Shown: positions 8,407-17,276 of the stretch, in pieces | Numbering within the stretch: the first letter of the stretch is position 1 | How the letters are laid out: each line of letters starts with the position of its first letter | Source of the DNA: Chromobacterium haemolyticum | GTDB taxonomy: Bacteria; Pseudomonadota; Gammaproteobacteria; Burkholderiales; Chromobacteriaceae | Assembly: GCF_002081825.1 (NCBI RefSeq) | Contig: NZ_MUKU01000016.1 | Coordinates: forward strand, 44,749 to 108,748 | Length of the DNA: 64,000 nucleotides | Reading direction: 5' to 3' | Notes under the pieces: model-generated | Database searches by the model: none | The model's input: the letters and a program-made list of their open reading frames with translations, nothing else | What the model was told of the DNA's origin: nothing | Translations under genes and position numbers: made by a program

Positions 8407-9018
8407 TTACTCCAGCAAGCCTTCCGCCTTCAGCGCCTGCTGCACGAAGGGCAGCGCCGCCACGCGTTTCTGGAAATCGATCAGCGCCGGGAAATCGCCC
8501 AGCGAACGCTGCACGAACTGCGCCCAGTTCAGGCAGGTGAACAGATAGGCGTCGGCCACGCTGAAACGCTCGCCCAGCAGATAAGGCGTTTTCGCCAGTT
8601 GCTGCTCCGCCAGCGCCAGCCGGCGGGTCAGCTTGTCCCAGGTCTGCTGCTTGAGTTCGTCGCTATTGGGATAGAACAGCGGCGAGAAGCCCTTGTGCAC
8701 CTCGGTGGCGATATAGTTCAGCCACTCTTGCAGCCGGTAGCGTTCCAGCGTGCCGTTGGCCGGCGCCAGCTGTTTGGCCGGCGCCTGATCCGCCAGGTAT
8801 TGCACAATGGCCACGCCCTCGGTCAGCAGCTCGCCGTTATCCAGCTGCAAGGCCGGCACATAACCGCGCGGATTGATGGTGGAGAAGTCCACCCCGCCCT
8901 CGGTCAGATGCGGCTGGACCTTGAGATTCACCTTCTCGGTGTCGAACGGCAGGCCGCTGGCGAACAACACGATATGCGGGGACAGCGAGCAGGCGCCGGG
9001 GGAAAAATACAGTTTCAT
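8407..9018 (-). CDS. Beta-class glutathione S-transferase (GstA-like)
   Basis: The 203-residue protein starts at 9018, where a purine-rich AGAAAAG lies upstream and the thioredoxin-fold N-terminus MKLYFSPGACSLSPHI begins, including the cysteine at position 10 characteristic of bacterial beta-class GSTs. NPRGYVPALQLD supplies the cis-proline and LTEGVAIVQYLAD the glutathione-binding acid. The C-terminal all-helical domain has FSVADAYLF. It conjugates glutathione to electrophiles or protects against oxidants in the cytoplasm. Extending the frame to 9255 adds a stretch unlike any GST, so that longer version is not used. Confidence 0.93.
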   Translation of the reverse strand: MKLYFSPGACSLSPHIVLFASGLPFDTEKVNLKVQPHLTEGGVDFSTINPRGYVPALQLDNGELLTEGVAIVQYLADQAPAKQLAPANGTLERYRLQEWLNYIATEVHKGFSPLFYPNSDELKQQTWDKLTRRLALAEQQLAKTPYLLGERFSVADAYLFTCLNWAQFVQRSLGDFPALIDFQKRVAALPFVQQALKAEGLLE

Positions 9019-9139
9019 CGCTTTTCTCCAGTTCAGAATGTCTCGGGACAAAACGCAGGAATGCGGAAAACCCGGACAGCCTGAGCCAAATCGATGACAG
9101 TTGCAACCCTGCCGCCGATAGGGCCGCTGCCGCGGCGAT

Positions 9140-9709
9140 TCAGCCCAGCAGGGAAACGATCCAGCCCGGATGGATATTCCAGCCGGCAAAGCCCGCCAGC
9201 CAGAAAAACACGCCCAGCGCGCCAAAAGCCCAGGCGCACAAGAGCGGGATGACATTGGCGGCCAGCGCCGCCACCGCGGCGCAGGCCACGGCGATGGACA
9301 GGCCGGCGTCGCTGACGTCGAACAGCTCGTGGCGCGCGTTCAACTCCTCAAAGCCCTGCTCCTTGGCCTTGGCCTTGAGCTGCAAAACCTGCGCCTCCGC
9401 GGCGTAGCGAGCGATGTCGCGTTGGATAGCCGCCTGCTCCGGCCTCAAGGCCGCCGCCGCCGCAGGATTGGCCAACTCCAGCAAGCGCGCCTGGCGCTGA
9501 CTGCTTTCCGCCAGATGCTGCTTGATCTTCTTGGACTGGTATTCGGACCAGCTGTCCACCGCGTCCGCCTTCAATAGCTGGCGCGCCTGCACGATATTGT
9601 CGTCCTTCAGCTTGCCCAGCCCCATGAACACCGACAGCAGCACCACGGTCAGCGCCACCAGGCTGTTCAAGTACTTCTTCTCCGCTTCCACGCTGATTTC
9701 CAGTTCCAT
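9140..9709 (-). CDS. DUF4337 membrane protein
   Basis: The 189-residue protein has one membrane segment near residues 15-33 (LNSLVALTVVLLSVFMGLG), a long charged helical middle predicted as coiled coil (about 45-125, including QSKKIKQHLAESS), and two closely spaced C-terminal segments (about 138-180). This layout and the opening EISVEAEKKYLNSLVALTV match DUF4337 proteins. Function unknown. GGAG is placed before the ATG. Confidence 0.82.
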   Translation of the reverse strand: MELEISVEAEKKYLNSLVALTVVLLSVFMGLGKLKDDNIVQARQLLKADAVDSWSEYQSKKIKQHLAESSQRQARLLELANPAAAAALRPEQAAIQRDIARYAAEAQVLQLKAKAKEQGFEELNARHELFDVSDAGLSIAVACAAVAALAANVIPLLCAWAFGALGVFFWLAGFAGWNIHPGWIVSLLG

Positions 9710-9791
9710 CTCACGCTCCCGGCTGACGATAGGGGGTTCCCATCGCCATAACGCAATACAGCGTCAAACCGTGGACAGGGACAATCGATCG

Positions 9792-10076
9792 TCAGGACGA
9801 TTTTTTGGAAAACAGCCGCGGGCGGGAGTCCGCTCCGGAACCGGCGGGCGTCTGCGGCCGGGTCTTCAGCGCCACGAACAAGTCCTCCACCTGCTGACGC
9901 GCCCACGGGGTGCGCCGCAAGAAAGCCAGGCTGGATTTGACGCTGGGATCATGATTGAAGCAGCGGATCTGGATGCGCCGCCCCAGCTCCGGCCAGCCGT
10001 AATGGCCGACCAACTGGTTCAGCATCTGTTCCAGCGTGACGCCGTGGGTGGGGTTCTTGGGTTGCGGTGCGCTCAT
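9792..10076 (-). CDS. VF530-family small DNA-binding protein (DUF2132)
   Basis: The 94-residue protein has the family pattern [16 protein letters not shown] near residue 8, then [15 protein letters not shown], and [18 protein letters not shown] near residue 45. It is a compact four-helix protein related to VF530 of Vibrio fischeri, for which DNA binding has been reported. The tail is basic (PRLFSKKSS). The start at 10076 (MSAPQPKN) is preferred to the in-frame upstream start at 10178 because that extension overlaps the neighbouring gene. Confidence 0.85.
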   Translation of the reverse strand: MSAPQPKNPTHGVTLEQMLNQLVGHYGWPELGRRIQIRCFNHDPSVKSSLAFLRRTPWARQQVEDLFVALKTRPQTPAGSGADSRPRLFSKKSS

Positions 10077-10140
10077 GGTCGTGTTTTCTGGCTGGGGCGG
10101 GCGCAGTGTACCTTGCCCCCGCCGCGCCGCAAAGCCGTGC

Positions 10141-12411
10141 TCACGCGGCCGGCTTGGGCTTGCGTTGCCGCGGCGCACGTTTGGGCGCGGGCTTGACCGG
10201 CGCCGGAGCCTCCGGAGGCGAACTGTGCCGCTGCGCCAAGCCCATCGCCAGCGCCAGCCGGCCCAGGCGCTGCTGCTTCTCGCCGCTGATGGGACCCGCC
10301 GCCTGCAGCAGCAGAATCGCGAGCTCCAGCGCGAACTGGCGTTGTTGCTCGGTGGGCAACAAATGTTCCAGCGTCGCCAGCGCGCGCTTCTCGTCGTTGC
10401 GCACCAGCCAAGTCTGGCGCCGAACCGCCTGCTTGAACTGCTCCAGCGTCAAATCCTCGCCCAAGGCGGTTTCCTGCATCACCCGGCGGATAGCGTTGAA
10501 CGGCCTCACGTCCACTACCCCGTTGCCGATGGCGACATAGATCAACAAGCGCAAAAACCCGTCCACCGGCCCGCCTTCGGCGTAATGGGCCTCCAGCTCC
10601 TGGCGCTTGAGCCGCAGCATCTCGCTGCGCTCCCAGCTGCCGTCCGCCTTGCGCACTCCGTATTCGCGCTGCGGTTTCAAACCGGTCAGCGCCGCGCTCC
10701 ACGGCGATTCGAACAAGGTTCGGAAACTCAACTCCTGCCAGGCGTCGCGACCATCGCGCCAACCGTCCAGCGCCGTCTCCATCAACTGCGCGTAGCTTTG
10801 CTGCCATCGCCAGAACGGATTGTCCTCCGCCGCGGGCCGCCGTTCGTCGCGCACCTTCTCCGCCCATTGCCGCAGCCCGGCCAGCCAGGGGTTGCGGCTG
10901 GAAAACCAGCGCCGCTCCAAGCGCGACGGATGCATTTCACGCCACCAGCGCGCGGTATGCTCGTTGCCGTACAAGCGCAGCCAGGGAGAGATGAAGGTAT
11001 CGTACAGCTGCTGGTTGACCTCTCCCACCCGGCGCACCACTTCGAAGGCGGCCTCGCCCTGGCGGCCGTCGCCCAACGCCAGAATGTCGTCGATGTCGCG
11101 CGGCTCGAAGCGGATCACGTAGCGGCCTTGCAAGTATTCCAGCCCCACCATTTCCGGGTGGGTATCGGTGATGATGGCTTCATACAAGCCGGGCGGCAGC
11201 ACATCGATCAAGTCCAGTGCGCTGGCCAACTCGCTGTGTTCCTTGTTGGCCACGCCGGCGGACACGAAAATGCCCAGGTGGCCCACCTGCTCGTGCAGGC
11301 AATAGACGATGGTCTGCTCATTAACGCGGATGTCCTCCACGCTGTGGTACAGGTCCGCGATCCAGAACAAGGCCTGCTGCGGCGGGGTGATGTTGTCGCC
11401 CCAGGAGGCGAACACCACGATGGGCGAGCGGATGTTGCGCAAGTCCACCGCCTGCCGCCCCTCCTCCAGCGTCACCTCGCCATGGCTCAGCCGGTTGCCG
11501 ACAAACAGGTTTTGGGTAATCCATTCCATCTCGGCCTTGTTGAGCAGATAGTGGCCGCCCCACCAGCGCTCGAACTCCAGGAAGCGCTCACGCTCGGTGT
11601 CCACCTTGGCGTACAGCGAATAAGGCTTTTTCCAGTAGGTGTTGGCCGGGTCCAGCTGTTCGAAATTGCTGACCAGATGAGCCCCGTCGAACTGGCCGTG
11701 GCCCAGATCGCCTACCAGCGAGGCCATCCAGGTGCCGCCGTACAAGCCGCCGGAATAGCGCATCGGATTCTTGCCGGCCACGCCAGCCCAGTAAGACAAC
11801 GGCGAACCGGCCAGCAGGATGGGTCCCACCAGCTCCGGCGCGGTGGCCGCCAGCATCGCCAGCGCCCAGCCGCCCTGGCAATTGCCGATGACGAAGGGTT
11901 TGCCAGCACTGTGCGGATGCAGCTGGTTCACCTTTTGCAGGAAGATCTTCTCGGCGCGCCACACGCATTCAATCGTCTGCTTGGGCTCCGGCACCGGGAA
12001 AAACATCACGAAATAACAAGGATGGCCTTGGCGCAGCGCGATGCCGATCTCGCTGTCCATCTTGAAGCCGCCGATGCCGGGGCCGTGGCCGGCGCGCGGG
12101 TCTATCACCACGAAGGGCCGTTTGGCCGGGTCCGGTTTCGGACAGCCGTCCGGCGGGCGGATCGCCGACAGCGCGTAATTGACCGGCTGCTCCAGTTCGC
12201 GACCGTCCACGATGATGTCGTAGTCGAACACCAGCACCGGCGGGTGACCGGAGGCGGCGTGCTCCAGATAGGTGTCCCCGCGCTGGCGCAGAATGTCGCA
12301 ATACAGCACCGAACGCTGCCAGGCGTCGATCCAATACTCCACCAAGGCGCCATTCAAACCGCCGGCGCCGAGCGCGGAGAACCAAGGAAATGAAGAGTCA
12401 GGCAGGCTCAT
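10141..12411 (-). CDS. DUF3141 protein, PHA-synthase-like alpha/beta hydrolase fold
   Basis: The 756-residue protein starts at 12411, where GGAG lies nine bases upstream. An alpha/beta-hydrolase domain (about residues 60-420) holds a nucleophile elbow [14 protein letters not shown] with cysteine where lipases have serine, as in polyhydroxyalkanoate synthases (G-x-C-x-G). The probable acid is in [11 protein letters not shown] and the histidine in [13 protein letters not shown] helical C-terminal half follows, ending in a low-complexity basic tail of Pro/Ala/Lys ([19 protein letters not shown]). Families annotated DUF3141 are often called poly(3-hydroxybutyrate) synthetase-like; the reaction is unproven. 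No phaA/B/P gene is adjacent. Confidence 0.85.
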   Translation of the reverse strand: MSLPDSSFPWFSALGAGGLNGALVEYWIDAWQRSVLYCDILRQRGDTYLEHAASGHPPVLVFDYDIIVDGRELEQPVNYALSAIRPPDGCPKPDPAKRPFVVIDPRAGHGPGIGGFKMDSEIGIALRQGHPCYFVMFFPVPEPKQTIECVWRAEKIFLQKVNQLHPHSAGKPFVIGNCQGGWALAMLAATAPELVGPILLAGSPLSYWAGVAGKNPMRYSGGLYGGTWMASLVGDLGHGQFDGAHLVSNFEQLDPANTYWKKPYSLYAKVDTERERFLEFERWWGGHYLLNKAEMEWITQNLFVGNRLSHGEVTLEEGRQAVDLRNIRSPIVVFASWGDNITPPQQALFWIADLYHSVEDIRVNEQTIVYCLHEQVGHLGIFVSAGVANKEHSELASALDLIDVLPPGLYEAIITDTHPEMVGLEYLQGRYVIRFEPRDIDDILALGDGRQGEAAFEVVRRVGEVNQQLYDTFISPWLRLYGNEHTARWWREMHPSRLERRWFSSRNPWLAGLRQWAEKVRDERRPAAEDNPFWRWQQSYAQLMETALDGWRDGRDAWQELSFRTLFESPWSAALTGLKPQREYGVRKADGSWERSEMLRLKRQELEAHYAEGGPVDGFLRLLIYVAIGNGVVDVRPFNAIRRVMQETALGEDLTLEQFKQAVRRQTWLVRNDEKRALATLEHLLPTEQQRQFALELAILLLQAAGPISGEKQQRLGRLALAMGLAQRHSSPPEAPAPVKPAPKRAPRQRKPKPAA

Positions 12412-12517
12412 GCGAAAACGCTCCGGCGACGATAAGGGAATGCCGCAATTCACTCTAGTCCAAATCCCCGCCCTGGTCGGGAAAAAGCCCGTAAGCAAAA
12501 CGCTTGCCGGCGAGCTT

Positions 12518-12531
12518 TACATTTGGTAACA
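12518..12531. promoter_or_regulatory. Candidate OmpR-family (RstA-type) box upstream of first spy-like gene
   Basis: TACATTTGGTAACA differs at one position from the published RstA box TACATNTNGTTACA. It lies 110 bp upstream of the first Spy-like gene; a related GGTAACA element precedes the second. Which response regulator binds is unknown. Confidence 0.35.
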
Positions 12532-12640
12532 ATTGATCCCGGCCCACTCACACTTAATTGACAGTCGCCATCCAGAATAATGGAGTGATCCTGCCGATGT
12601 CGTCCGCCCGCATCGCAGCCATCAATGGAATGGCCCACCT

Positions 12641-13120
12641 ATGAAACCGCAGATACCCTTTATATTCGCCTGCCTCGCCGCCGGCGCCGCTCTGGCCGCG
12701 CCGCCGGAACCCGCTTGCCCGCCGATGGGCAATTTCGCCGGCCGTCCGTGGAAAATAGACCCGGCCAAACGCGACGCTTTTATCGCCCAGCACCAGAAAG
12801 CGCTGCACGACAAGCTCAAGATCCAGCCGGCCCAGGAGGCCGCGTGGCTGGCCTTCGCCAGCGCCACCCGCCCCGGTCCGATGCCGTCTTGCGAAAACGC
12901 GTCCACCGCGCCGGAACGCATGGAACAGCGCGTGCTGATGGCCCAGCGCCACCTGCTGAACCTGCAAAAGCGCTTGGAAGCGCTCAAATCCTTCTACGGC
13001 CAGCTCACGCCCGAGCAGCAGAAAATCATGGACCAGGACAGCCCGCCGCTGATGGGGGGCCGGGGCCAGGGGCCGATGCGCAAACTGCAGGCCGGCCAAG
13101 GCAACGAGCCCCACAACTAA
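12641..13120 (+). CDS. Spy/CpxP-like periplasmic protein, paralogue 1
   Basis: The 159-residue protein has a signal peptide ending at AALAAP near residue 20. The mature protein is helical, with DAFIAQHQKALHDKLKIQPAQ early and the family LTPEQQ motif (FYGQLTPEQQKIMDQ) near residue 125, as in the periplasmic chaperone Spy and the Cpx modulator CpxP (LTxxQ proteins). It likely buffers unfolded envelope proteins or signals envelope stress. A paralogue follows 337 bp downstream. The segment SCENAS gives one or two cysteines, unusual for Spy. A repeat element starts at its TAA stop. Confidence 0.85.
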   Translation: MKPQIPFIFACLAAGAALAAPPEPACPPMGNFAGRPWKIDPAKRDAFIAQHQKALHDKLKIQPAQEAAWLAFASATRPGPMPSCENASTAPERMEQRVLMAQRHLLNLQKRLEALKSFYGQLTPEQQKIMDQDSPPLMGGRGQGPMRKLQAGQGNEPHN

Positions 13121-13243
13121 GAAGCTGTTCAAAGCCTCGTGAGCAAGATCGGGGCAAGATCTTGCGGCAGAGAAAGCGGAAGGCACCCACGGCAGATGGG
13201 CATGTCGCGTCTCACCAAGCGCAGCAGATTTTGAACAGACTCC
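13118..13243 (+). repeat. Family A inverted-repeat element, copy 3
   Basis: Left end TAAGAAGCTGTTCAAAGCCT, interior CTCGTGAGCAAG and GCAGAGAAAGCGGAAGGC, right end CAGATTTTGAACAGACTCC. It overlaps the stop codon of the first Spy-like gene and is shorter than other copies. Confidence 0.7.
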
Positions 13244-13360
13244 AGGAATCCCTTAATCACCTCGCCGGCATGACAGAACGGAGAACAGATGGTTAAGCCG
13301 CCGGCCACCGACAGCGCCGTCCCGCGCATTGTTGCAAACTACTAAGCGGGCCGGCCCGGT

Positions 13361-13375
13361 TAACACTCGGTAACA
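13361..13375. promoter_or_regulatory. Second GGTAACA element, upstream of spy paralogue 2
   Basis: TAACACTCGGTAACA shares its 3' half with the element at 12518, and lies at a similar distance (83 bp) from the second Spy-like start. Parallel placement suggests common control of both paralogues. Confidence 0.3.
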
Positions 13376-13457
13376 AGCCCCGTCCTACCCGCAACACTTG
13401 CCAGACATCCATGGTCAATACTGCTTGCATGATCAACCTCCGTAGGAGTCTTCAATC

Positions 13458-13931
13458 ATGACCAAGCTGTTCAAGCCCATGCTGATCGCCACGCTGCTGG
13501 CCGCCGGCCTCGCCGGCTCCGCGCTGGCCGCCGGCGACGCTCCGTCGCAAAGCCCGATGCCGATGATGGAAAAAGGCCGCCACATGGACCCGGCCCAGCA
13601 CGAAGCCATGGCCGCGCGCCACCTGCAAGGGCTGCACGATCAACTCAAACTGCAAGCCAGCCAGGAAGGCGCCTGGAAAACCTTTGCCGCCTCGATGAAG
13701 CCGGGCGGACGGGCGATGCCGCCCAAGCCGCAGGCCGGCGACACCGCTCCTCAGCGCATGGAACGCATGTTGGACATGATGAAACAGCACCAGGACGCGA
13801 TGCAGAAACGCCTGGACGCGCTGAAAACTTTCTACGCTCAGCTCACGCCGGAGCAACAGAAGGTGATGGACCAATGGCACGGCCAGATGGGCCGCCGCAT
13901 GGGCCCGATGTCCAAACCGCAGTCCAAATAA
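13458..13931 (+). CDS. Spy/CpxP-like periplasmic protein, paralogue 2
   Basis: The 157-residue protein has a signal peptide cut after ALAA near residue 25. It is Met-rich after cleavage (SPMPMMEKGRHM), then has AARHLQGLHDQLKLQASQ and FYAQLTPEQQKVMDQW, closely parallel to the first paralogue, so the pair arose by duplication. AGGAGTCTTCAATC upstream is a good ribosome site. Predicted role: ATP-independent periplasmic chaperone or stress regulator. The Met-rich start might bind metal; that is speculation. A bidirectional terminator follows. Confidence 0.88.
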   Translation: MTKLFKPMLIATLLAAGLAGSALAAGDAPSQSPMPMMEKGRHMDPAQHEAMAARHLQGLHDQLKLQASQEGAWKTFAASMKPGGRAMPPKPQAGDTAPQRMERMLDMMKQHQDAMQKRLDALKTFYAQLTPEQQKVMDQWHGQMGRRMGPMSKPQSK

Positions 13932-13950
13932 GCGCCGCGCGTCCGACAGC

Positions 13951-13980
13951 AAAAACGGCAGCCTCCGGCTGCCGTTTTTA
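13951..13980. terminator. Bidirectional terminator
   Basis: AAAAACGGCAGCC-TCC-GGCTGCCGTTTTT is a strong symmetrical hairpin with A and T tracts, between the convergent spy-like gene and DMT transporter gene. Confidence 0.9.
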
Positions 13981-14004
13981 GCGTGGCGGTTATGCGCCTA
14001 TCAC

Positions 14005-14472
14005 TCAAACGCGTCCAAACCACTTATCGCCGAAGTTAACCAACAACACCCCGCCCACCACCAGCGCCGCGCCCAGCAGCCGAAGCGCGTTCACCTCGCG
14101 CAGCGGCATCGCCAACCAGCCGAAACGGTCGAACATCAGGGATACGCACACCTGGCCGGCGATCACTAGGGACAGCATGGCCGCCACGCCCAGCCGCGGC
14201 GCCAGCAAGGTGGTGCCGAACACGAACATCGCCCCCATCGCGCCGCCCAGCAGCATCCACCACTCCACTCGGCCCAACTGCGCCAGATCCTGCCATTTCT
14301 GACCGGTGGCGACGGCCAGGCCGGCCAGACACAGGCTGCCCACGGAAAACGACACCAGCGCCGCCAACAGCGTGCTATTGCCCAGCACGCCCTTGAGCTG
14401 GTTGTTGATGGCGGCCTGCAGGGGCACCACGACGCCAATGAGGAAAGCGAATAAAGGATAAATAGGGTTCAT
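14005..14472 (-). CDS. DMT-superfamily transporter, YdcZ/DUF606 type
   Basis: The 155-residue protein has five predicted membrane segments spread over the whole length (first IYPLFAFLIGVVVPLQAAIN, with the family QAAINxQL turn). This is the single-domain DUF606 architecture, which normally works as a dimer or as a paired set. Substrate unknown. It starts 44 bp after the YkgJ-like gene on the same strand and may be co-transcribed with it. Confidence 0.85.
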   Translation of the reverse strand: MNPIYPLFAFLIGVVVPLQAAINNQLKGVLGNSTLLAALVSFSVGSLCLAGLAVATGQKWQDLAQLGRVEWWMLLGGAMGAMFVFGTTLLAPRLGVAAMLSLVIAGQVCVSLMFDRFGWLAMPLREVNALRLLGAALVVGGVLLVNFGDKWFGRV

Positions 14473-14516
14473 GACGATCCAGTCGAATCAACGGAGGGTT
14501 TCACGTGAAACAGCGT

Positions 14517-14924
14517 TCACGCCGTGGTGTTGCGATGGAAGGCGATCTTCTGAGGATTGCGGGTATACGCGCAGAAGCCGGGCTTGGGACCCACCTTGGG
14601 ATGGTTGCGGCAAGTATTGGGGCGCCGCTCGTAAATGCCGCACAAACGGGTCTTCTGATCCAGGTGCATGCAGTCGCCGTTGGCACGCCTCGCCAGCGTG
14701 AACAGTTCCCGCTTGAAATTGAAGTGCTGGATCAGCCGCTGCTTTTCCAGACGTTTGGCGATGTTCTTGATCGGCTCTTCCAACTCGAACTCGTCCACCA
14801 CGCCCATGCGCACCAGATCCGGCAGCCGCACTTCCACCGGCATGGAACAGCAGCTGCCCATGCAGTCGTCGCACAAACCGTTCTTGTATTTGACCCAGGT
14901 GTCCAGGCGCTCAATGTCGGCCAC
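14517..14924 (-). CDS. YkgJ-family cysteine-cluster protein
   Basis: The 135-residue protein has a CDDCMGSCC cluster at residues 18-26 and further cysteines in CMHLD, LCGIY, TCRNHP and FC, the CxxCxxxCC...C pattern of the YkgJ family, proposed to bind zinc or an iron-sulfur centre. The start is a GTG at 14924 with GGGGA eight bases upstream; no ATG fits. Function unknown. It is the first gene of a possible two-gene unit with the DMT transporter. Confidence 0.88.
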   Translation of the reverse strand: MADIERLDTWVKYKNGLCDDCMGSCCSMPVEVRLPDLVRMGVVDEFELEEPIKNIAKRLEKQRLIQHFNFKRELFTLARRANGDCMHLDQKTRLCGIYERRPNTCRNHPKVGPKPGFCAYTRNPQKIAFHRNTTA

Positions 14925-14987
14925 GTTTGATTCCCCGTGATGCCGGCGTGGCCGGCGATAATGTATTAAAGGATTGTTCCGGATAGG

Positions 14988-15019
14988 AAAAAAGGAAAGA
15001 GGCGCATTTTACGCGCCTC
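14988..15019 (-). terminator. Terminator after rlhA
   Basis: On the minus strand the stem GAGGCGC-GTAAAAT-GCGCCTC is followed by TTTCCTTTTTTCC. It separates rlhA from the YkgJ-like gene. Confidence 0.7.
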
Positions 15020-15072
15020 GCCGCCGCCGCCGCAATCGACTCACCGACCGTTTCAGATCGGCAATCCAGCGC

Positions 15073-17052
15073 TCAAGACTGCGGACGCTGCTTGAAGAAG
15101 GTCAAGGGCGCGGAGTACGGCACCTCGCTTGGCGGCGCGGCCTTCAGGATGTGCTTTTTCATCTTGCCCATCACATGCATCTCGCAAGGCCGGCATTCGA
15201 ACTTCAATGTGTAGGTCTCGTTGCCGGATTTCAGCGTCATCGGATCGGCGCGCACCTGGCCCATCACGCCCTTCACGCCCTTGGCTTGCTTCGGACACAG
15301 GTTGAAGGAGAAACGCAGGCAGTGCTTGGTGATCATCAGGCTGACCTCGCCCTCTTCCTGATGCGCCTCGTAAGCAGCGTCGATGACCTCCACCCCGTGC
15401 TTGCGGTAGAACTGCCAGGCCAGGTTGTTATAGACATTGGCCAGATAGCTCAGCGTCTTTTCCGGATACGGCGCCGGCGGCTGCAGCGCCGCCTTGCGCG
15501 GCTGGCGCGGCCAGGCCTGCAAGCGCGCGGCCTCCAGCCGGGCGATGCCGTCTCGGCGCAAGGCGTTGATCGCAGAGGCGGGCACGAACCACGGCTGAGA
15601 GAGTTGCAGCGTTACATCGTGGGCGACGAACATGGTGTTGCCCAGCTTGGCCAGATTGTCTCGCAGGCCGCCCAGCGCCTTCTCCGCATCCTTGGCCGGC
15701 TCCAGCGCCAGCGGGCTACAGGCGACGGCGCTGACGCCGTCCTCGTCGGTGATGCTCAATTCCAGGCCTTCGGCGTTTTCGGCCAGCGTCATCCACACGC
15801 CCACCTTGCGCTCAGCGGACTTTTTCAACAGCGCCAGCTCCCAGGCGTGGTCGCGGTTGCGGCAGATGTCCACGCCCGGCTTGAGGCCGGCCAGCACCGA
15901 GGCGTCGTTGGGAAACACCCTCCACAACAATTCGCCGTCCGCGGTCTTGCCCACTTGCTGCACGGTATTGGCCTGCACGCCCACCACTTCGCGCTTCTTC
16001 ATGAAGTTGATGCCATCGCCGTTGCTCATGGTTTCGCAAGTGGCGATCTCCAGCCAGTCCGGTCCCACCTTGCTGACCACGCCCAGGCCGACGCCGACGA
16101 ATTTGGGCGAATCGAAAGCGCCGATGTCGATCTTGCGACCTGTGGCGAAGTAATCGGTGCCGCCGCGGTGGAAGGTTTTGTCCGGGTCCGGCGCGAAGAA
16201 GATCTCGCTGTCGCCGCTGGAGGCGCGCGCCAGTTCCGGCCGCCGTTCGATGATCTCGTCCAGCAGCAGCCGGTAGTGGGCGGTGATGTTCTTCACGTAG
16301 GACACGTCCTTGTAGCGGCCCTCAATCTTCAGGGAACGCACGCCGGCGTCCAGTAGCGCCTCCAGATTAACGCTCTGATTGTTGTCCTTCATCGACAGCA
16401 AATGCTTGTCGAAAGCCACCACGCCGCCGTCCTTGTCGGTCAGCGTGTACGGCAGCCTACAGGCTTGCGAGCAGTCGCCGCGGTTGGCGCTGCGGCCGTT
16501 GTCGGCGTGGCTGATATAGCACTGGCCGGAGAAGGCCACGCACAGCGCGCCGTGAATGAAGTATTCGATGGTGGCGGCGTCGCCCACCGCGTCGGCAGCC
16601 TGGCGGATTTGCGGAATCGTCAGCTCGCGCGCCAGCACCACCTGGGAGAAGCCGGCGTCGGACAGGAAACGCGCTTTTTCCGGCGTGCGGATGTCGCACT
16701 GAGTGGATGCATGCAGCTGGATGGGCGGCAGATCCAGTTCCAGGATGCCCATATCCTGGATGATCAGCGCGTCCACGCCGGCGTCGTACAACTGCCAGAT
16801 CAGCTTGCGCGCCGGCTCCAGTTCGGCGTCGTGCAAGATGGTGTTGAGCGTGGCGAAGATGCGCGCGTGGTAGCGGTGCGCGAACGCGGTCAGGCCGGCG
16901 ATGTCCTCCACGCTGTTGCAGGCGTTGTGACGCGCGCCGAAGCTGGGCCCGCCGATGTACACCGCGTCGGCGCCGTGCAAGATAGCCTCGCGGCCGATTT
17001 CGGCGGTCTTGGCGGGCGATAGCAACTCGATTTGGTGCGACAACAGGCTCAT
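15073..17052 (-). CDS. rlhA: U32-family protein, 23S rRNA C2501 hydroxylase RlhA-like
   Basis: The 659-residue protein starts at 17052, with AGGAAA six bases upstream of ATG; an in-frame ATG five codons earlier lacks this. The N-terminal U32 domain begins IELLSPAKTAEIG and holds the U32 signature EYFIHGALCVAFSGQCYIS near residue 160, followed by cysteine-containing ANRGDCSQACRLPY. Length and the two-part layout with a C-terminal domain carrying CLRFSFNLCPKQ and FECRPCEMHVMGK match RlhA (YdcP), which is needed for 5-hydroxycytidine at 23S rRNA position 2501. Other U32 proteins (YhbU, TrhP) are shorter, so RlhA is the best call. No protease activity is implied. Confidence 0.88.
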   Translation of the reverse strand: MSLLSHQIELLSPAKTAEIGREAILHGADAVYIGGPSFGARHNACNSVEDIAGLTAFAHRYHARIFATLNTILHDAELEPARKLIWQLYDAGVDALIIQDMGILELDLPPIQLHASTQCDIRTPEKARFLSDAGFSQVVLARELTIPQIRQAADAVGDAATIEYFIHGALCVAFSGQCYISHADNGRSANRGDCSQACRLPYTLTDKDGGVVAFDKHLLSMKDNNQSVNLEALLDAGVRSLKIEGRYKDVSYVKNITAHYRLLLDEIIERRPELARASSGDSEIFFAPDPDKTFHRGGTDYFATGRKIDIGAFDSPKFVGVGLGVVSKVGPDWLEIATCETMSNGDGINFMKKREVVGVQANTVQQVGKTADGELLWRVFPNDASVLAGLKPGVDICRNRDHAWELALLKKSAERKVGVWMTLAENAEGLELSITDEDGVSAVACSPLALEPAKDAEKALGGLRDNLAKLGNTMFVAHDVTLQLSQPWFVPASAINALRRDGIARLEAARLQAWPRQPRKAALQPPAPYPEKTLSYLANVYNNLAWQFYRKHGVEVIDAAYEAHQEEGEVSLMITKHCLRFSFNLCPKQAKGVKGVMGQVRADPMTLKSGNETYTLKFECRPCEMHVMGKMKKHILKAAPPSEVPYSAPLTFFKQRPQS

Positions 17053-17276
17053 GGCGTTTCCTGACATTTAGTATAGGTGGCCGCGTCGGGCTATGGCGGC
17101 CGCAAAGGGGCGGAATTATAACGGAATCATGGAGTTATAGGTAGAAATTTGCAGCAGCGGCTTTTAAGTTCAGCCTCGGGATCACGGCCTTGCCATGCCA
17201 CCGTCACATGCCGCGTCTACACCTCCAAATAGTCAAAATCGGTTTTATGCATGCAAAAGCTAATTCGGAGAGCGTC

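Noticed and set aside
10036..12393. A 785-codon open frame on the plus strand, complementary to the DUF3141 gene
   Set aside because: It is an antisense shadow of the real minus-strand gene: His/Arg/Gln-rich translation, no domain, no ribosome site. High-GC DNA often leaves such frames open.
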